Part shown: positions 24,397 to 29,892 of the stretch, piece by piece | Layout: each line of letters begins with the position of its first letter | How positions within the stretch are numbered: position 1 is the stretch's first letter | Source of the DNA: a virus | IMG/VR virus record: IMGVR_UViG_3300035211_000068 | Span: 1 to 29,892 of that record | Direction: 5' to 3' (one strand) | DNA: 29,892 bases | Translations under genes and position numbers: made by a program | The notes under the pieces: generated by a model | Told to the model about the DNA's origin: nothing | The model's database searches: none | The model's input: only the letters and a program-made list of their open reading frames with translations

Positions 24397-25293
24397 TTAA
24401 ACTCCCGCATTATATACTATACCTATATTAGGCAAACACCCAGTCTGATACATTGCTATAGAGTTAAAATACATGTTTTTAGTGTATCTCTTGTCATAAT
24501 CATTATCAAAGCTGGTCTTCATGAACCATTGAAATAGTATGTGCTCATAACTAGGGTCCCACATAGCCCACGCAGTTTGACTAGACAAATATGTTGAATA
24601 ACTCCACGAAATATTAGGTAAAATATTTTTAGTATTACTCATTTCATTTGCTTTATTTATGGATTTAAATACTTCTTCAATAGTAAGCTGATTAACAAAA
24701 TGCGTAAGCCCTCTACCTGGTCTTGCTTTCATTGGACCACCTGCATGATTTTTAAAAGCATAAAACATATTTATCATAGTTTTATGATTGTCAGGGTCTG
24801 CCAATGATGATGCAGTAGCTAATGTATCATTAACATCAGCTGAATCTCGCAGTGGCTTAGAATTGCTTGCTAACGGCACACCATCAGCTAAGTTTACTGT
24901 TAAAGCATTATCAAACCAATAAATAGCTCTTTGTTCTTCAAGCTCCCTCATTGTCCTGGCAAGTTCTTTAGCCCTAGCTGAATTTATACAACCATAAAGG
25001 TCATATTTCATAGCCTCCATAGTAAATTCATAGCCATTTGCCCAGGTCTTATTAGTAATTCTGGTCTGGTAAGCCTGCCTTATCTTACCATATTCTATTG
25101 CACCACCTTCGATTTTCTGTGATGCAGCTTTCAAGTTACCCATGCTATCATAAGTCTCAGTTTCTTTGGTAGATGTCTTTGGTGTAGTAAACTTAGGATG
25201 CTCCAAAGGGTAACTATCAAAATTCCTTGTATAAATCTCTTTCTGTCCTGCTAAAAGCATTCTAGAAATATCATCACTTAATGTATATGCCAT
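24397..25293 (-). CDS. Major capsid protein (HK97-fold, gpT-like)
   Basis: I chose ATG 25293 (MAYTLSDDISRMLLAGQKEI) because AAAGGAGG is six bases upstream; a frame start at 25317 lies ahead of that site. The 298-residue protein has an N-terminal arm, YDSMGNLKAASQKIEGGAIE (an E-loop-like region, about 48-67), the helix AKELARTMRELEEQRAIYWF (spine helix, about 113-132), then YAFKNHAGGPMKARPGRGLTHF and the C-terminal beta part. Size, helix-then-sheet order and placement after scaffold and head accessory protein fit a HK97-type shell protein of the Mu gpT-like group. No protease gene is seen in the window. Confidence 0.8.
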   Translation of the reverse strand: MAYTLSDDISRMLLAGQKEIYTRNFDSYPLEHPKFTTPKTSTKETETYDSMGNLKAASQKIEGGAIEYGKIRQAYQTRITNKTWANGYEFTMEAMKYDLYGCINSARAKELARTMRELEEQRAIYWFDNALTVNLADGVPLASNSKPLRDSADVNDTLATASSLADPDNHKTMINMFYAFKNHAGGPMKARPGRGLTHFVNQLTIEEVFKSINKANEMSNTKNILPNISWSYSTYLSSQTAWAMWDPSYEHILFQWFMKTSFDNDYDKRYTKNMYFNSIAMYQTGCLPNIGIVYNAGV

Positions 25294-25306
25294 ACTTACC
25301 CCTCCT

Positions 25307-25813
25307 TTACCAAGCAATCACTGAGCTATTACGCACAGGAAAACCTATTATTTTTCTTCTACTAGTACTAAAAGCAGATATCTGCAAGAACCTTGCATCT
25401 GAAGTACCTGGCTCAGTACCTACATTACCCATAGAAAGCACTGCACCTGCGACTGTAGCAGCCGTAGACAAACCTATATATTTTCCAATATCAGTTGTCG
25501 CAGGGTGAGTAGCAGAATATAGAGTAGAATAATCCATTTCTATTTTCTCAGTAGGGTCAAACTTTCTATAATAAATTGGTATAGTACTTCCAGCTGTGCT
25601 ACCACCAGTAGTATCTACTTTTGCTACATACCCCGCAAAAAAGGACGTAGAAAAACTAGACCCACCTGTGCCAAGGTCAACCGTATTACCAGTTTTGAAA
25701 AGCAAACGGCCAACATCAGTACTCATAATAGCCTGAGCAGCTGAAGCGTATACCAACCCTGGTACCAAACTTGTAATTTTAGTATTAATAGGATTAATTA
25801 TATTAGCTGGCAT
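25307..25813 (-). CDS. Small head protein between scaffold and capsid genes (decoration-type candidate)
   Basis: The frame opens at ATG 25825, but AAGGAG touches that codon with no spacing, so I prefer ATG 25813 (MPANIINPINTKITSL), six bases after GAGG. The 168-residue product is a Gly/Ser/Thr-rich beta protein with VGRLLFKTGNTVDLGTGG, FFAGYVAKVDT and GKYIGLSTAATVAGAVLSMG, resembling DUF2190-like head decoration proteins in look and position. Its start and GAGG lie in the arm of a 20-bp hairpin (25804-25860), so translation is probably regulated. The stop is 13 bases before the capsid ATG. Confidence 0.65.
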   Translation of the reverse strand: MPANIINPINTKITSLVPGLVYASAAQAIMSTDVGRLLFKTGNTVDLGTGGSSFSTSFFAGYVAKVDTTGGSTAGSTIPIYYRKFDPTEKIEMDYSTLYSATHPATTDIGKYIGLSTAATVAGAVLSMGNVGTEPGTSDARFLQISAFSTSRRKIIGFPVRNSSVIAW

Positions 25814-25860
25814 TTGTTGCCTCATCTCCTTTTTAGCTAGGAGGCAACAAATGCCAACTA
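25804..25860 (-). promoter_or_regulatory. Long hairpin sequestering the start of the head accessory gene
   Basis: Arms 25804-25823 and 25841-25860 pair over 20 positions with one mismatch (25807/25857); the loop is 17 bases (25824-25840). On the minus strand the AAGGAG site sits in the loop, while the chosen ATG (25813) and its GAGG are in the stem. No U-tract follows, so it is not a simple terminator. It fills almost all of the gap after the scaffold gene. Possible roles are translational control of scaffold-to-accessory ratio, or RNase III processing. Confidence 0.7.
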
Positions 25861-25861
25861 G

Positions 25862-26629
25862 CTAAGATTTAATACTCTTAAGATATTTTTCAGCCGTCCA
25901 TTTAAAATCAGGCTGAAGTTTTTGAAGTGTTCTTAAATTTTTTGCATCTTCAGGACTCAATTTGGTACTACTTGTAGCAGTACCAGAACTTGTCGCAACA
26001 TTTGATTTCTTACTTACTGTACCTTTATTAGCTGAAGCTGCTTTTTTAACTTCCTGGTCAATCTTTGCCTCTTTCATTTTAGTAGTAGGGCCGACGACCA
26101 TTAAATAAGCTTCTTCAACACCTAATGTCTCTCCAGCTCTGGAAAAACTTTTAATTTTATTTTTAATTTGTTCCTTATAATCCTTAATATCTGCATAGAA
26201 ACTATCCGTCGATAAATCATCTATCTGAGTATCAAGAATCATATCCTTCTTTGACTGCCTGAGTGTACCAAAATCACTATATATAGTAGCAGCCATTTCA
26301 GCCGCAGCTGTAGCCGTAGGTTCATCAAATCCATTATCAAGCCACTGCTTTTTGATAATAGCTTTTTTGGCCTTAATACTATTATCAAACTCAGCATCTT
26401 CCTTCTCAGCTAATTTAGCCTCTAAAGCTTTTCGCTTCTTTTTTTCAGACAAAAATGTAGCCAAGGGTACACTTTCTTCCTTGGCCTCTTTGGGCTCTTC
26501 ACTTTCATCTACTTCTTCATTATCATCGACCTCTTCGGGCTCTTCATTTTCAGTAGAATCAAGGTTTTCGTTTTCTTCGGGCTCATTGGCCTCTAAATTT
26601 TCTTCACTTTTCTTTTTTTCATCGTCCAT
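25862..26629 (-). CDS. Capsid scaffolding protein
   Basis: The 255-residue protein has an extremely acidic N-terminus (1-55, almost all E, D and N), then helical charged segments (LATFLSEKKKRKALEAKLAE), a middle region, a Ser/Thr/Ala/Lys linker (about 205-225) and a short basic C-terminal segment ending KWTAEKYLKSIKS. Acidic coil plus basic capsid-binding tail is typical of phage scaffolds, as is its place just upstream of head genes. GGGAGG is ten bases before ATG 26629, and the gene is the first one after the promoter at 26708-26736. Confidence 0.8.
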   Translation of the reverse strand: MDDEKKKSEENLEANEPEENENLDSTENEEPEEVDDNEEVDESEEPKEAKEESVPLATFLSEKKKRKALEAKLAEKEDAEFDNSIKAKKAIIKKQWLDNGFDEPTATAAAEMAATIYSDFGTLRQSKKDMILDTQIDDLSTDSFYADIKDYKEQIKNKIKSFSRAGETLGVEEAYLMVVGPTTKMKEAKIDQEVKKAASANKGTVSKKSNVATSSGTATSSTKLSPEDAKNLRTLQKLQPDFKWTAEKYLKSIKS

Positions 26630-26683
26630 GAATTTTTAACCTCCCATGAATTAGGAGTAGCACCTTTAACTTAAGGCAGAAGA

Positions 26684-26703
26684 GTAGTAGTAAATACTAC
26701 TAC
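26684..26703 (-). promoter_or_regulatory. Perfect dyad at the transcript start (5' hairpin or operator)
   Basis: GTAGTAGTA-TT-TACTACTAC is a perfect 9+9 inverted repeat that begins five bases after the -10 box, so transcription from the head promoter would start inside or at its edge. As RNA it would form a hairpin at the extreme 5' end, which is known to stabilise bacterial messages. As DNA it could be a repressor or activator site. The sequence cannot tell which. Confidence 0.65.
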
Positions 26704-26707
26704 CTTG

Positions 26708-26736
26708 ATTATATGCAAAAAAAATTATTTTGTCAA
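26708..26736 (-). promoter_or_regulatory. Consensus sigma-A promoter of the head module
   Basis: TTGACA (26736-26731), 17-base spacer, TATAAT (26713-26708) on the minus strand: a full consensus match in all twelve positions with ideal spacing. The -35 box is made of the last codons (LLTK) of the preceding gene. The A/T-rich leader is about 72 bases to the scaffold ATG. This predicts strong transcription of the head genes by unmodified host polymerase, with no phage sigma needed. Confidence 0.9.
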
Positions 26737-27138
26737 TAATTCTATCAACTGCGCTTTAGTGGTATCAGCTTTATACTCCTTCTTAAATCTATCACATAAA
26801 TCTTTTAATTCTTGAAGCTTTAGCTTTTCTAAATTCTCATCAGGGATATATATTCCTATTGTCTTTAAGTCAGCATCAACCAATAAAATATAAGGCTCTC
26901 CGACTACTATACAACAGCTGTCTATGTTGCCACCATAATAAAGGTCAGTAAAACCATACTCTAAAGGCTTTATTTTACCTCTTAATTTAGTAGTAGCATA
27001 CGGGTACCTGTCAAGCCATTCATTATCCGTTATTATAATTTTTCTCTTTACATTAGCATCATATATCTGAGCCATATCAGCTGTTTTATTTATTAAATTA
27101 TTAAATTTATACTGCACTTCTCCTGGATCACTTCTCAT
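26725..27138 (-). CDS. Hypothetical protein with C-terminal SAP/HeH-like helix pair
   Basis: The 137-residue protein has an N-terminal alpha/beta region (1-98) including YPYATTKLRGKIKPLEYG and SCCIVVGEPYILLVDADLK, followed by LEKLKLQELKDLCDRFKKEY (about 101-120) and KAQLIELLTK, the pattern of SAP or Rho-N/HeH domains that bind nucleic acid. Its ATG overlaps the previous stop (TAATG). The 3' end contains the -35 box of the head promoter. Family not named. Confidence 0.6.
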   Translation of the reverse strand: MRSDPGEVQYKFNNLINKTADMAQIYDANVKRKIIITDNEWLDRYPYATTKLRGKIKPLEYGFTDLYYGGNIDSCCIVVGEPYILLVDADLKTIGIYIPDENLEKLKLQELKDLCDRFKKEYKADTTKAQLIELLTK

Positions 27139-27431
27139 TAAATATCATCCTCCTCTTCTTCGGCTACTTGTAACATACTAAAAAACATAGAGCCCTCTCC
27201 GTCATTTACCTTTCTATAAGCCCTAAACGCCTCATCAGGTGACCAGCTTACATACTTGTCTGCATATTTAACCGCCCATCCAGACTCATTTTCTGTATCA
27301 ATAGTGTTTACTCCAGCTCTGTACTCCTTTAAAAAAGTATGCCTGTCCATAGGCTTAGCTAAAATTAACTTAGCACCAATATATAACTCAAAACCATCAT
27401 CTTTTTTCTTAAATTTATATTTTTTACTCAT
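27138..27431 (-). CDS. Small hypothetical phage protein (SWSPxE...YR motif)
   Basis: The 97-residue protein starts with a basic stretch MSKKYKFKKK and has WAVKYADKYVSWSPDEAFRA (52-71) followed by YRKVND; I have seen this 'Y-x-D-x-Y-x-S-W-S-P-x-x-x-F-x-x-A-Y-R' ending in many small phage proteins of unknown function. It ends in an acidic tail EEEEDDI. The start overlaps the upstream gene by four bases (ATGA) and the stop overlaps the next (TAATG). Confidence 0.65.
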   Translation of the reverse strand: MSKKYKFKKKDDGFELYIGAKLILAKPMDRHTFLKEYRAGVNTIDTENESGWAVKYADKYVSWSPDEAFRAYRKVNDGEGSMFFSMLQVAEEEEDDI

Positions 27432-27706
27432 TCTATAACACCCCTTATATATTCACTTTCATCATTATAGTTATTAACATCAGTAAGCCTCGATAAACTC
27501 ATTACAATCACTGAATCCAGCTCTATACCTTTTTCTTTTGCTACATGCTCCTGGATTCTATGAATTAACCTCGTACCTTCTAGTGCTAAATTAGCTCTTA
27601 AATTAATATAATGCACAATCACACCACTTGCTTTGTGACACTCATACTCACCATAAACTTTATTAAAAAACCTATATTCAACTGCCCAGAAAAATAAATC
27701 CTTCAC
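27428..27706 (-). CDS. Hypothetical protein with GTG start
   Basis: The 92-residue protein starts at GTG 27706, eight bases after GGAG and overlapping the upstream stop as GTGA. It has an N-terminal strand (DLFFWAVEYRFF), a YHKAS-like turn, a helix around LRANLALEGTRLIHRIQEHV and an end VIVMSLSRLTDVN. No membrane segment and no recognised motif. It is coupled on both sides to small phage genes. Confidence 0.6.
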   Translation of the reverse strand: MKDLFFWAVEYRFFNKVYGEYECHKASGVIVHYINLRANLALEGTRLIHRIQEHVAKEKGIELDSVIVMSLSRLTDVNNYNDESEYIRGVIE

Positions 27707-28095
27707 TTACATTGCTCCTCCAAATTCTTAAAGTCTGGCAAATATACCATCCTTTTATAATCTTCGCACTTTTTATCTACTTCTGTCATCTGCCGAAATG
27801 ATGCACCAGTAGGGTCTATATCCTGCTTCTGGGCAAGATAAGTAGCATAAGTAACAGGCTGCCTTGTAATACTTCCACAAGACTTGCAGTACCCACATGG
27901 CTTTCCAGTAAGAAAATCCTTGGTCCACAGCCCTAGTTTTTCGCAATGGGCACAAACAGGCAGCTTAGTTAAAGGAAAACGCTCCTCTATTAAAGTCATA
28001 TCCTTGATTTCTTTACTGGAAAGCACATGCTTTAAGTGCTTATTTCCGCTAAAATGATAACCTATTATTTTATTATGATCCCCTATAGTAGCCAT
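27703..28095 (-). CDS. Zinc-ribbon protein
   Basis: The 130-residue protein has CAHC (C48, C51) and CGYCKSC (C67, C70, C73), giving a CxxC-15-CxxC knuckle with an extra cysteine, so one zinc ion is likely. The rest is charged, with His in GYHFSGNKHLKHV. Zinc ribbons of this size bind nucleic acid or proteins, for instance in transcription. ATG 28095 has AGGAG seven bases upstream. It overlaps the next gene by four bases. Family not recognised. Confidence 0.7.
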   Translation of the reverse strand: MATIGDHNKIIGYHFSGNKHLKHVLSSKEIKDMTLIEERFPLTKLPVCAHCEKLGLWTKDFLTGKPCGYCKSCGSITRQPVTYATYLAQKQDIDPTGASFRQMTEVDKKCEDYKRMVYLPDFKNLEEQCK

Positions 28096-28097
28096 AC

Positions 28098-28391
28098 TTA
28101 TTCTCCTATATACTTTAATAACCAGGCATTTTCTTTGTTTTTAAATATTTCAAATAGTGCTGAATCCAAAACTGATAACTTCTCATGCTCTAATTTTAAT
28201 TCATACTCATAATTTATAGCCTCTAATATTTCATGCAATAATACCTTTTGCTTTACAATATCTCTTAAACCTGCATCTACCTTTATAGTAGCAGAATTTC
28301 CGCAGTGTAGTCCTAAAGCAATGTCTCTAGCAATATCTTTTTCTAGCATTATCTCATAGTCAAGCCCTGCTATTTTTAATTTATTTTTCAT
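28098..28391 (-). CDS. Small phage zincin (ImmA/IrrE-like or related)
   Basis: The 97-residue protein contains LLHEILEAINYEYELKLEHE: H53 and E54 of an HExxx helix, with a later H69 as possible zinc ligand. In the short phage family I recall, the third position of HExxH is often E (HEILEA), so this is normal for it. The N-terminal strand part (LKIAGLDYEIML) and the 'IKVDAGLRDIVKQKVLLHE' run fit too. Substrate unknown; cleavage of a host repressor or virion protein is possible. AAAGGA precedes ATG 28391. Confidence 0.68.
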   Translation of the reverse strand: MKNKLKIAGLDYEIMLEKDIARDIALGLHCGNSATIKVDAGLRDIVKQKVLLHEILEAINYEYELKLEHEKLSVLDSALFEIFKNKENAWLLKYIGE

Positions 28392-28392
28392 G

Positions 28393-28572
28393 CTATATGT
28401 CCTTTTCTGATATATATTTTTCTATTGGAGTATCGCCACAGATATCATCCATATCTTCGTTCCTAAACCTTTTATAAATTTTTGTAGCAACTTTTTTCTT
28501 ATCCTTTTCAGGAACATATTTATTTACTATTTCCCAGACATCATTGCAAAAATCTATTGCACACCAACCCAT
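28393..28572 (-). CDS. Short hypothetical phage protein
   Basis: This 59-residue frame opens at ATG 28572 nine bases after GGAGG, which lies in the end of the previous gene, and its stop is two bases from the next ATG. The protein reads MGWCAIDFCNDVWEIVNKYV, then a lysine-rich helix (KDKKKVATKIYKRF) and an acidic end (RNEDMDDICGD). The DVW...P...K...F...D order reminds me of short phage proteins with no known role. Tight spacing and a good ribosome site make it very likely real. Confidence 0.75.
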   Translation of the reverse strand: MGWCAIDFCNDVWEIVNKYVPEKDKKKVATKIYKRFRNEDMDDICGDTPIEKYISEKDI

Positions 28573-28575
28573 TAT

Positions 28576-28794
28576 TCATCCTCCCCCCTCTATATATCTA
28601 TATAACAAAAGCTGCTTATCTGAAGAATATAACTCATCATTTTCTTGATAAAAAAGTTTTTTTATTCCTTTAAGCCTTTTTAGTAATTCTTCATAATAGG
28701 CATTTTCTTTAGGCTCACAATTAGCAAGACACTCCCACACACTTAAGCTTTTTAAATATTCTTCTGGTACATGTGTTGAAACCATTAAATCCAT
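28576..28794 (-). CDS. Hypothetical protein
   Basis: The 72-residue acidic, helical protein begins MDLMVSTHVPEEYLKSLSVW and ends in a Gly run whose codons supply the GGAGG ribosome site of the next gene. GAGG stands eight bases before its own ATG. It has no recognised motif. It follows the 24-residue membrane peptide gene by one base step and is probably coupled to it. Confidence 0.65.
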   Translation of the reverse strand: MDLMVSTHVPEEYLKSLSVWECLANCEPKENAYYEELLKRLKGIKKLFYQENDELYSSDKQLLLYRYIEGGG

Positions 28795-28869
28795 CTAATC
28801 TACCTCATCTTTACATTCTACCGCTACAAGTATTAAAATAATTATAATTATTATAGCTTCTGCATACAT
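28795..28869 (-). CDS. 24-residue single-span membrane peptide
   Basis: ATG 28869 directly follows the TAA of the holin-like gene (28870-28872). The peptide is MYAEAIIIIIILILVAVECK plus DEVD. Residues 5-17 are almost all Ile, Leu, Val and Ala, enough for a short membrane helix, with an acidic C-terminus. GGAG lies five bases upstream and the stop is immediately followed by the next ATG. Tight packing with both neighbours supports a real gene, perhaps an accessory to the holin. I know no family. Confidence 0.5.
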   Translation of the reverse strand: MYAEAIIIIIILILVAVECKDEVD

Positions 28870-29067
28870 TTAAACTCCACTCCCATTAGTAGGGTCATTT
28901 ATAATTCCAAACCCTACAAGTATTGATAATATACCTATTCCAATAGCCTCAGCAGTACTACTGGACATACCTATCTTATCAAATACGCCATAATTATTCA
29001 ATACTAGTAAAATAAGGCTTAAAACTGAAAGCCAAACAACTTTAGACCTAAATCTATTTTGCTGCAT
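28870..29067 (-). CDS. Holin, phiLC3-like (phage_holin_1 type)
   Basis: The frame opens at GTG 29073, but ATG 29067 has GAGG seven bases upstream, giving 65 residues: MQQNRFRSKVVWLSVLSLIL and so on. There are two membrane segments (about 10-29 and 40-57) separated by a polar stretch, and an end GIINDPTNGSGV. The FRSKVVW opening and the 'G-I-x-N/T-D-P-T' ending are typical of phiLC3-family holins, which make pores to release the amidase. Unusually, the matching endolysin lies about 20 kb away in another unit. Confidence 0.72.
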   Translation of the reverse strand: MQQNRFRSKVVWLSVLSLILLVLNNYGVFDKIGMSSSTAEAIGIGILSILVGFGIINDPTNGSGV

Positions 29068-29069
29068 AA

Positions 29070-29438
29070 TCACACCTCATATAATCCTTGTACTTTTCTT
29101 CTAATTCTATTAGCAGTCCTTTTTCTCAAATACATCATAGCCTCTTCTATTTTCTCTATAGCTTTTTGATTCTCTTGACAATTGAGCACACTATTTTGAA
29201 AATACTTAAGCTGGCTAACACATATAGCTAATAAGTCCTCCATAAATACTCCATTAACCCCTTGGCATTTTATAGGCCCTTTTTGAAAAGGAATTTCTAC
29301 TAACAGCTTACCATCTTTTTTAGTAATTATATATTTTACTGGAGAATTAAACTCAATGCTTTCTTTATCTATTAGTATATCTGTAAAATTATCAGTAAGT
29401 AAATCATGCTCGAACTTTTCATATTTTTCATTCATCAT
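29070..29438 (-). CDS. Acb2/Tad1-like protein (candidate anti-CBASS/anti-Thoeris nucleotide sponge)
   Basis: The 122-residue protein has an N-terminal beta part (about 26-50: [20 protein letters not shown]) and a helical hairpin C-terminus. [20 protein letters not shown] (51-70), then [20 protein letters not shown] and [13 protein letters not shown] match a widespread phage family I remember as Acb2/Tad1 hairpin proteins: 'GPIxxxGVNG...EDLL...Q...CxEN...A...LEEA...L..RT..R..R.VEG'. Acb2 and Tad1 bind cyclic nucleotides or gcADPR and switch off CBASS and Thoeris defences. I am confident of the family pattern, less of its name or ligand. It lies among small accessory genes; ATG 29438 overlaps the previous stop. 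Confidence 0.6.
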   Translation of the reverse strand: MMNEKYEKFEHDLLTDNFTDILIDKESIEFNSPVKYIITKKDGKLLVEIPFQKGPIKCQGVNGVFMEDLLAICVSQLKYFQNSVLNCQENQKAIEKIEEAMMYLRKRTANRIRRKVQGLYEV

Positions 29439-29575
29439 TTTTTACCCTTTCTTTTAGCTTTACCCGCTTTACTAAGAGCTATAGCAATCGCCTGTTTTCG
29501 AGGTCTTCCAGAACCTACAAGCTCAGAAATATTAGAGCTTATAACTTTTTTTGACTTTCCTTTTTTAAGTGGCAT
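29435..29575 (-). CDS. Small Lys/Arg-rich MPLKKGK-type phage protein
   Basis: This 46-residue frame begins [20 protein letters not shown] and continues [20 protein letters not shown], ending in lysines. I recognise the family: short basic proteins with '[16 protein letters not shown]...G.PxKQAxAIALSKA' common in phages, often near head-packaging genes; function unknown, DNA or RNA binding likely from charge. ATG 29575 overlaps the upstream gene by 11 bases and has only a weak ribosome site, so coupling is likely; the stop overlaps the next ATG (ATGA). Confidence 0.82.
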   Translation of the reverse strand: MPLKKGKSKKVISSNISELVGSGRPRKQAIAIALSKAGKAKRKGKK

Positions 29576-29864
29576 AAGTTTTACGCTCATTTTCTACAAG
29601 TTTTATACAGGTATCAGCTATATTCTCAGCTAGCGGACTAAACCAAACATAAACCCTGCCAGATTCCATAAATATTTCAACTAAATCATCTACCTGATTA
29701 CAGATAGCCCTCTCTATCCTATCATCTTCCAGATATTCCCATTCCTGGCCTGCAGGTTTTTCAGGACTTGGCCTTAGCTCAATTACTACATTTCGTACCT
29801 TTAGTGTTTTATTTCTAAACCATATATCATCATTTGTTAAAGGCTTATTGTCAGTTGTTTTCAT
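29565..29864 (-). CDS. Hypothetical phage protein
   Basis: I chose ATG 29864 ([20 protein letters not shown]) because AAGGAGG is seven bases upstream; the open frame runs to 29882 but that start lacks a site. The 99-residue protein is acidic in the middle ([20 protein letters not shown]) and ends with [20 protein letters not shown]. No family recognised. Confidence 0.65.
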   Translation of the reverse strand: MKTTDNKPLTNDDIWFRNKTLKVRNVVIELRPSPEKPAGQEWEYLEDDRIERAICNQVDDLVEIFMESGRVYVWFSPLAENIADTCIKLVENERKTYAT

Positions 29865-29865
29865 A

Positions 29866-29892
29866 TTAATCCTCCTTATCATCTTTACGACT
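29866..29892 (-). CDS. Possible end of an upstream gene (partial)
   Basis: Eight codons reading SRKDDKED then TAA (29868-29866) enter from the right edge and stop one base before the next gene's ATG, matching the tight spacing seen elsewhere. This may be the charged C-terminus of a portal or another head gene. Too short to identify, and the frame could be chance. Confidence 0.3.
   Translation of the reverse strand, partial: SRKDDKED

Overview
The window is an internal piece of a tailed double-stranded DNA phage (or prophage) genome. Every gene I can support lies on the minus strand, so the biology reads from high to low coordinates. The host is most likely a low-GC Gram-positive of the Clostridia/Halanaerobiales kind. 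The evidence is A/T-rich DNA rich in ATA and AGA codons, strong AGGAGG-type ribosome sites, sigma-A-like promoters, an Amidase_3 lysin with a SPOR tail, and an NlpC/P60 wall hydrolase. Gene content and order suggest a short-tailed (podovirus-like) virion: an adaptor and a P22 gp10-like hub follow the capsid genes, then a fibre, then internal or ejected proteins, with no tape-measure or sheath gene. No integrase, terminase or portal gene is visible. The last two probably lie beyond the right edge, upstream in transcription.

Region A (29.9-26.7 kb) is a run of thirteen small, tightly overlapping genes. It includes a lysine-rich MPLKKGK-type protein, a protein resembling the Acb2/Tad1 family of nucleotide-signal sponges (anti-CBASS/anti-Thoeris), a phiLC3-like holin, a 24-residue membrane peptide, a small zincin and a zinc-ribbon protein. 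Region B (26.7-23.8 kb) is the head module: a textbook promoter, a 5'-end dyad, scaffold, a head accessory protein whose start lies in a 20-bp hairpin, major capsid protein and a decoration-like protein, closed by a terminator. Region C (23.7-10.0 kb) is the tail and ejection module: beta-rich protein, adaptor, hub, fibre, two tandem paralogous coiled-coil proteins (the second with NlpC/P60 and peptidoglycan-binding domains), an APS/PAPS-reductase-like enzyme, a 1600-residue polyvalent protein with an HExxH site and an LPD38-like region, and an XhlA-like membrane protein.

Region D (9.95-9.69 kb) is a control region with a bidirectional terminator and a second promoter overlapped by an inverted repeat. 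Region E (9.69-0 kb) is a separate leftward unit: a membrane coiled-coil protein, amidase, AbrB-like protein, DUF2800 nuclease-like protein, DUF2815 ssDNA-binding-like protein, family A DNA polymerase, small unknowns, an Xre-type regulator, a membrane protein and a VapE-like primase-helicase. Together these copy phage DNA, while regions B and C build and eject the particle. Lysis genes are scattered over both units.

The most interesting points are the Acb2/Tad1-like gene, the sulfur-chemistry gene whose ribosome site is duplicated on both sides (a cargo-insertion scar), the hairpin controlling the head accessory gene, and the two promoter/dyad pairs. All family names are recognised by eye; no database search was run.
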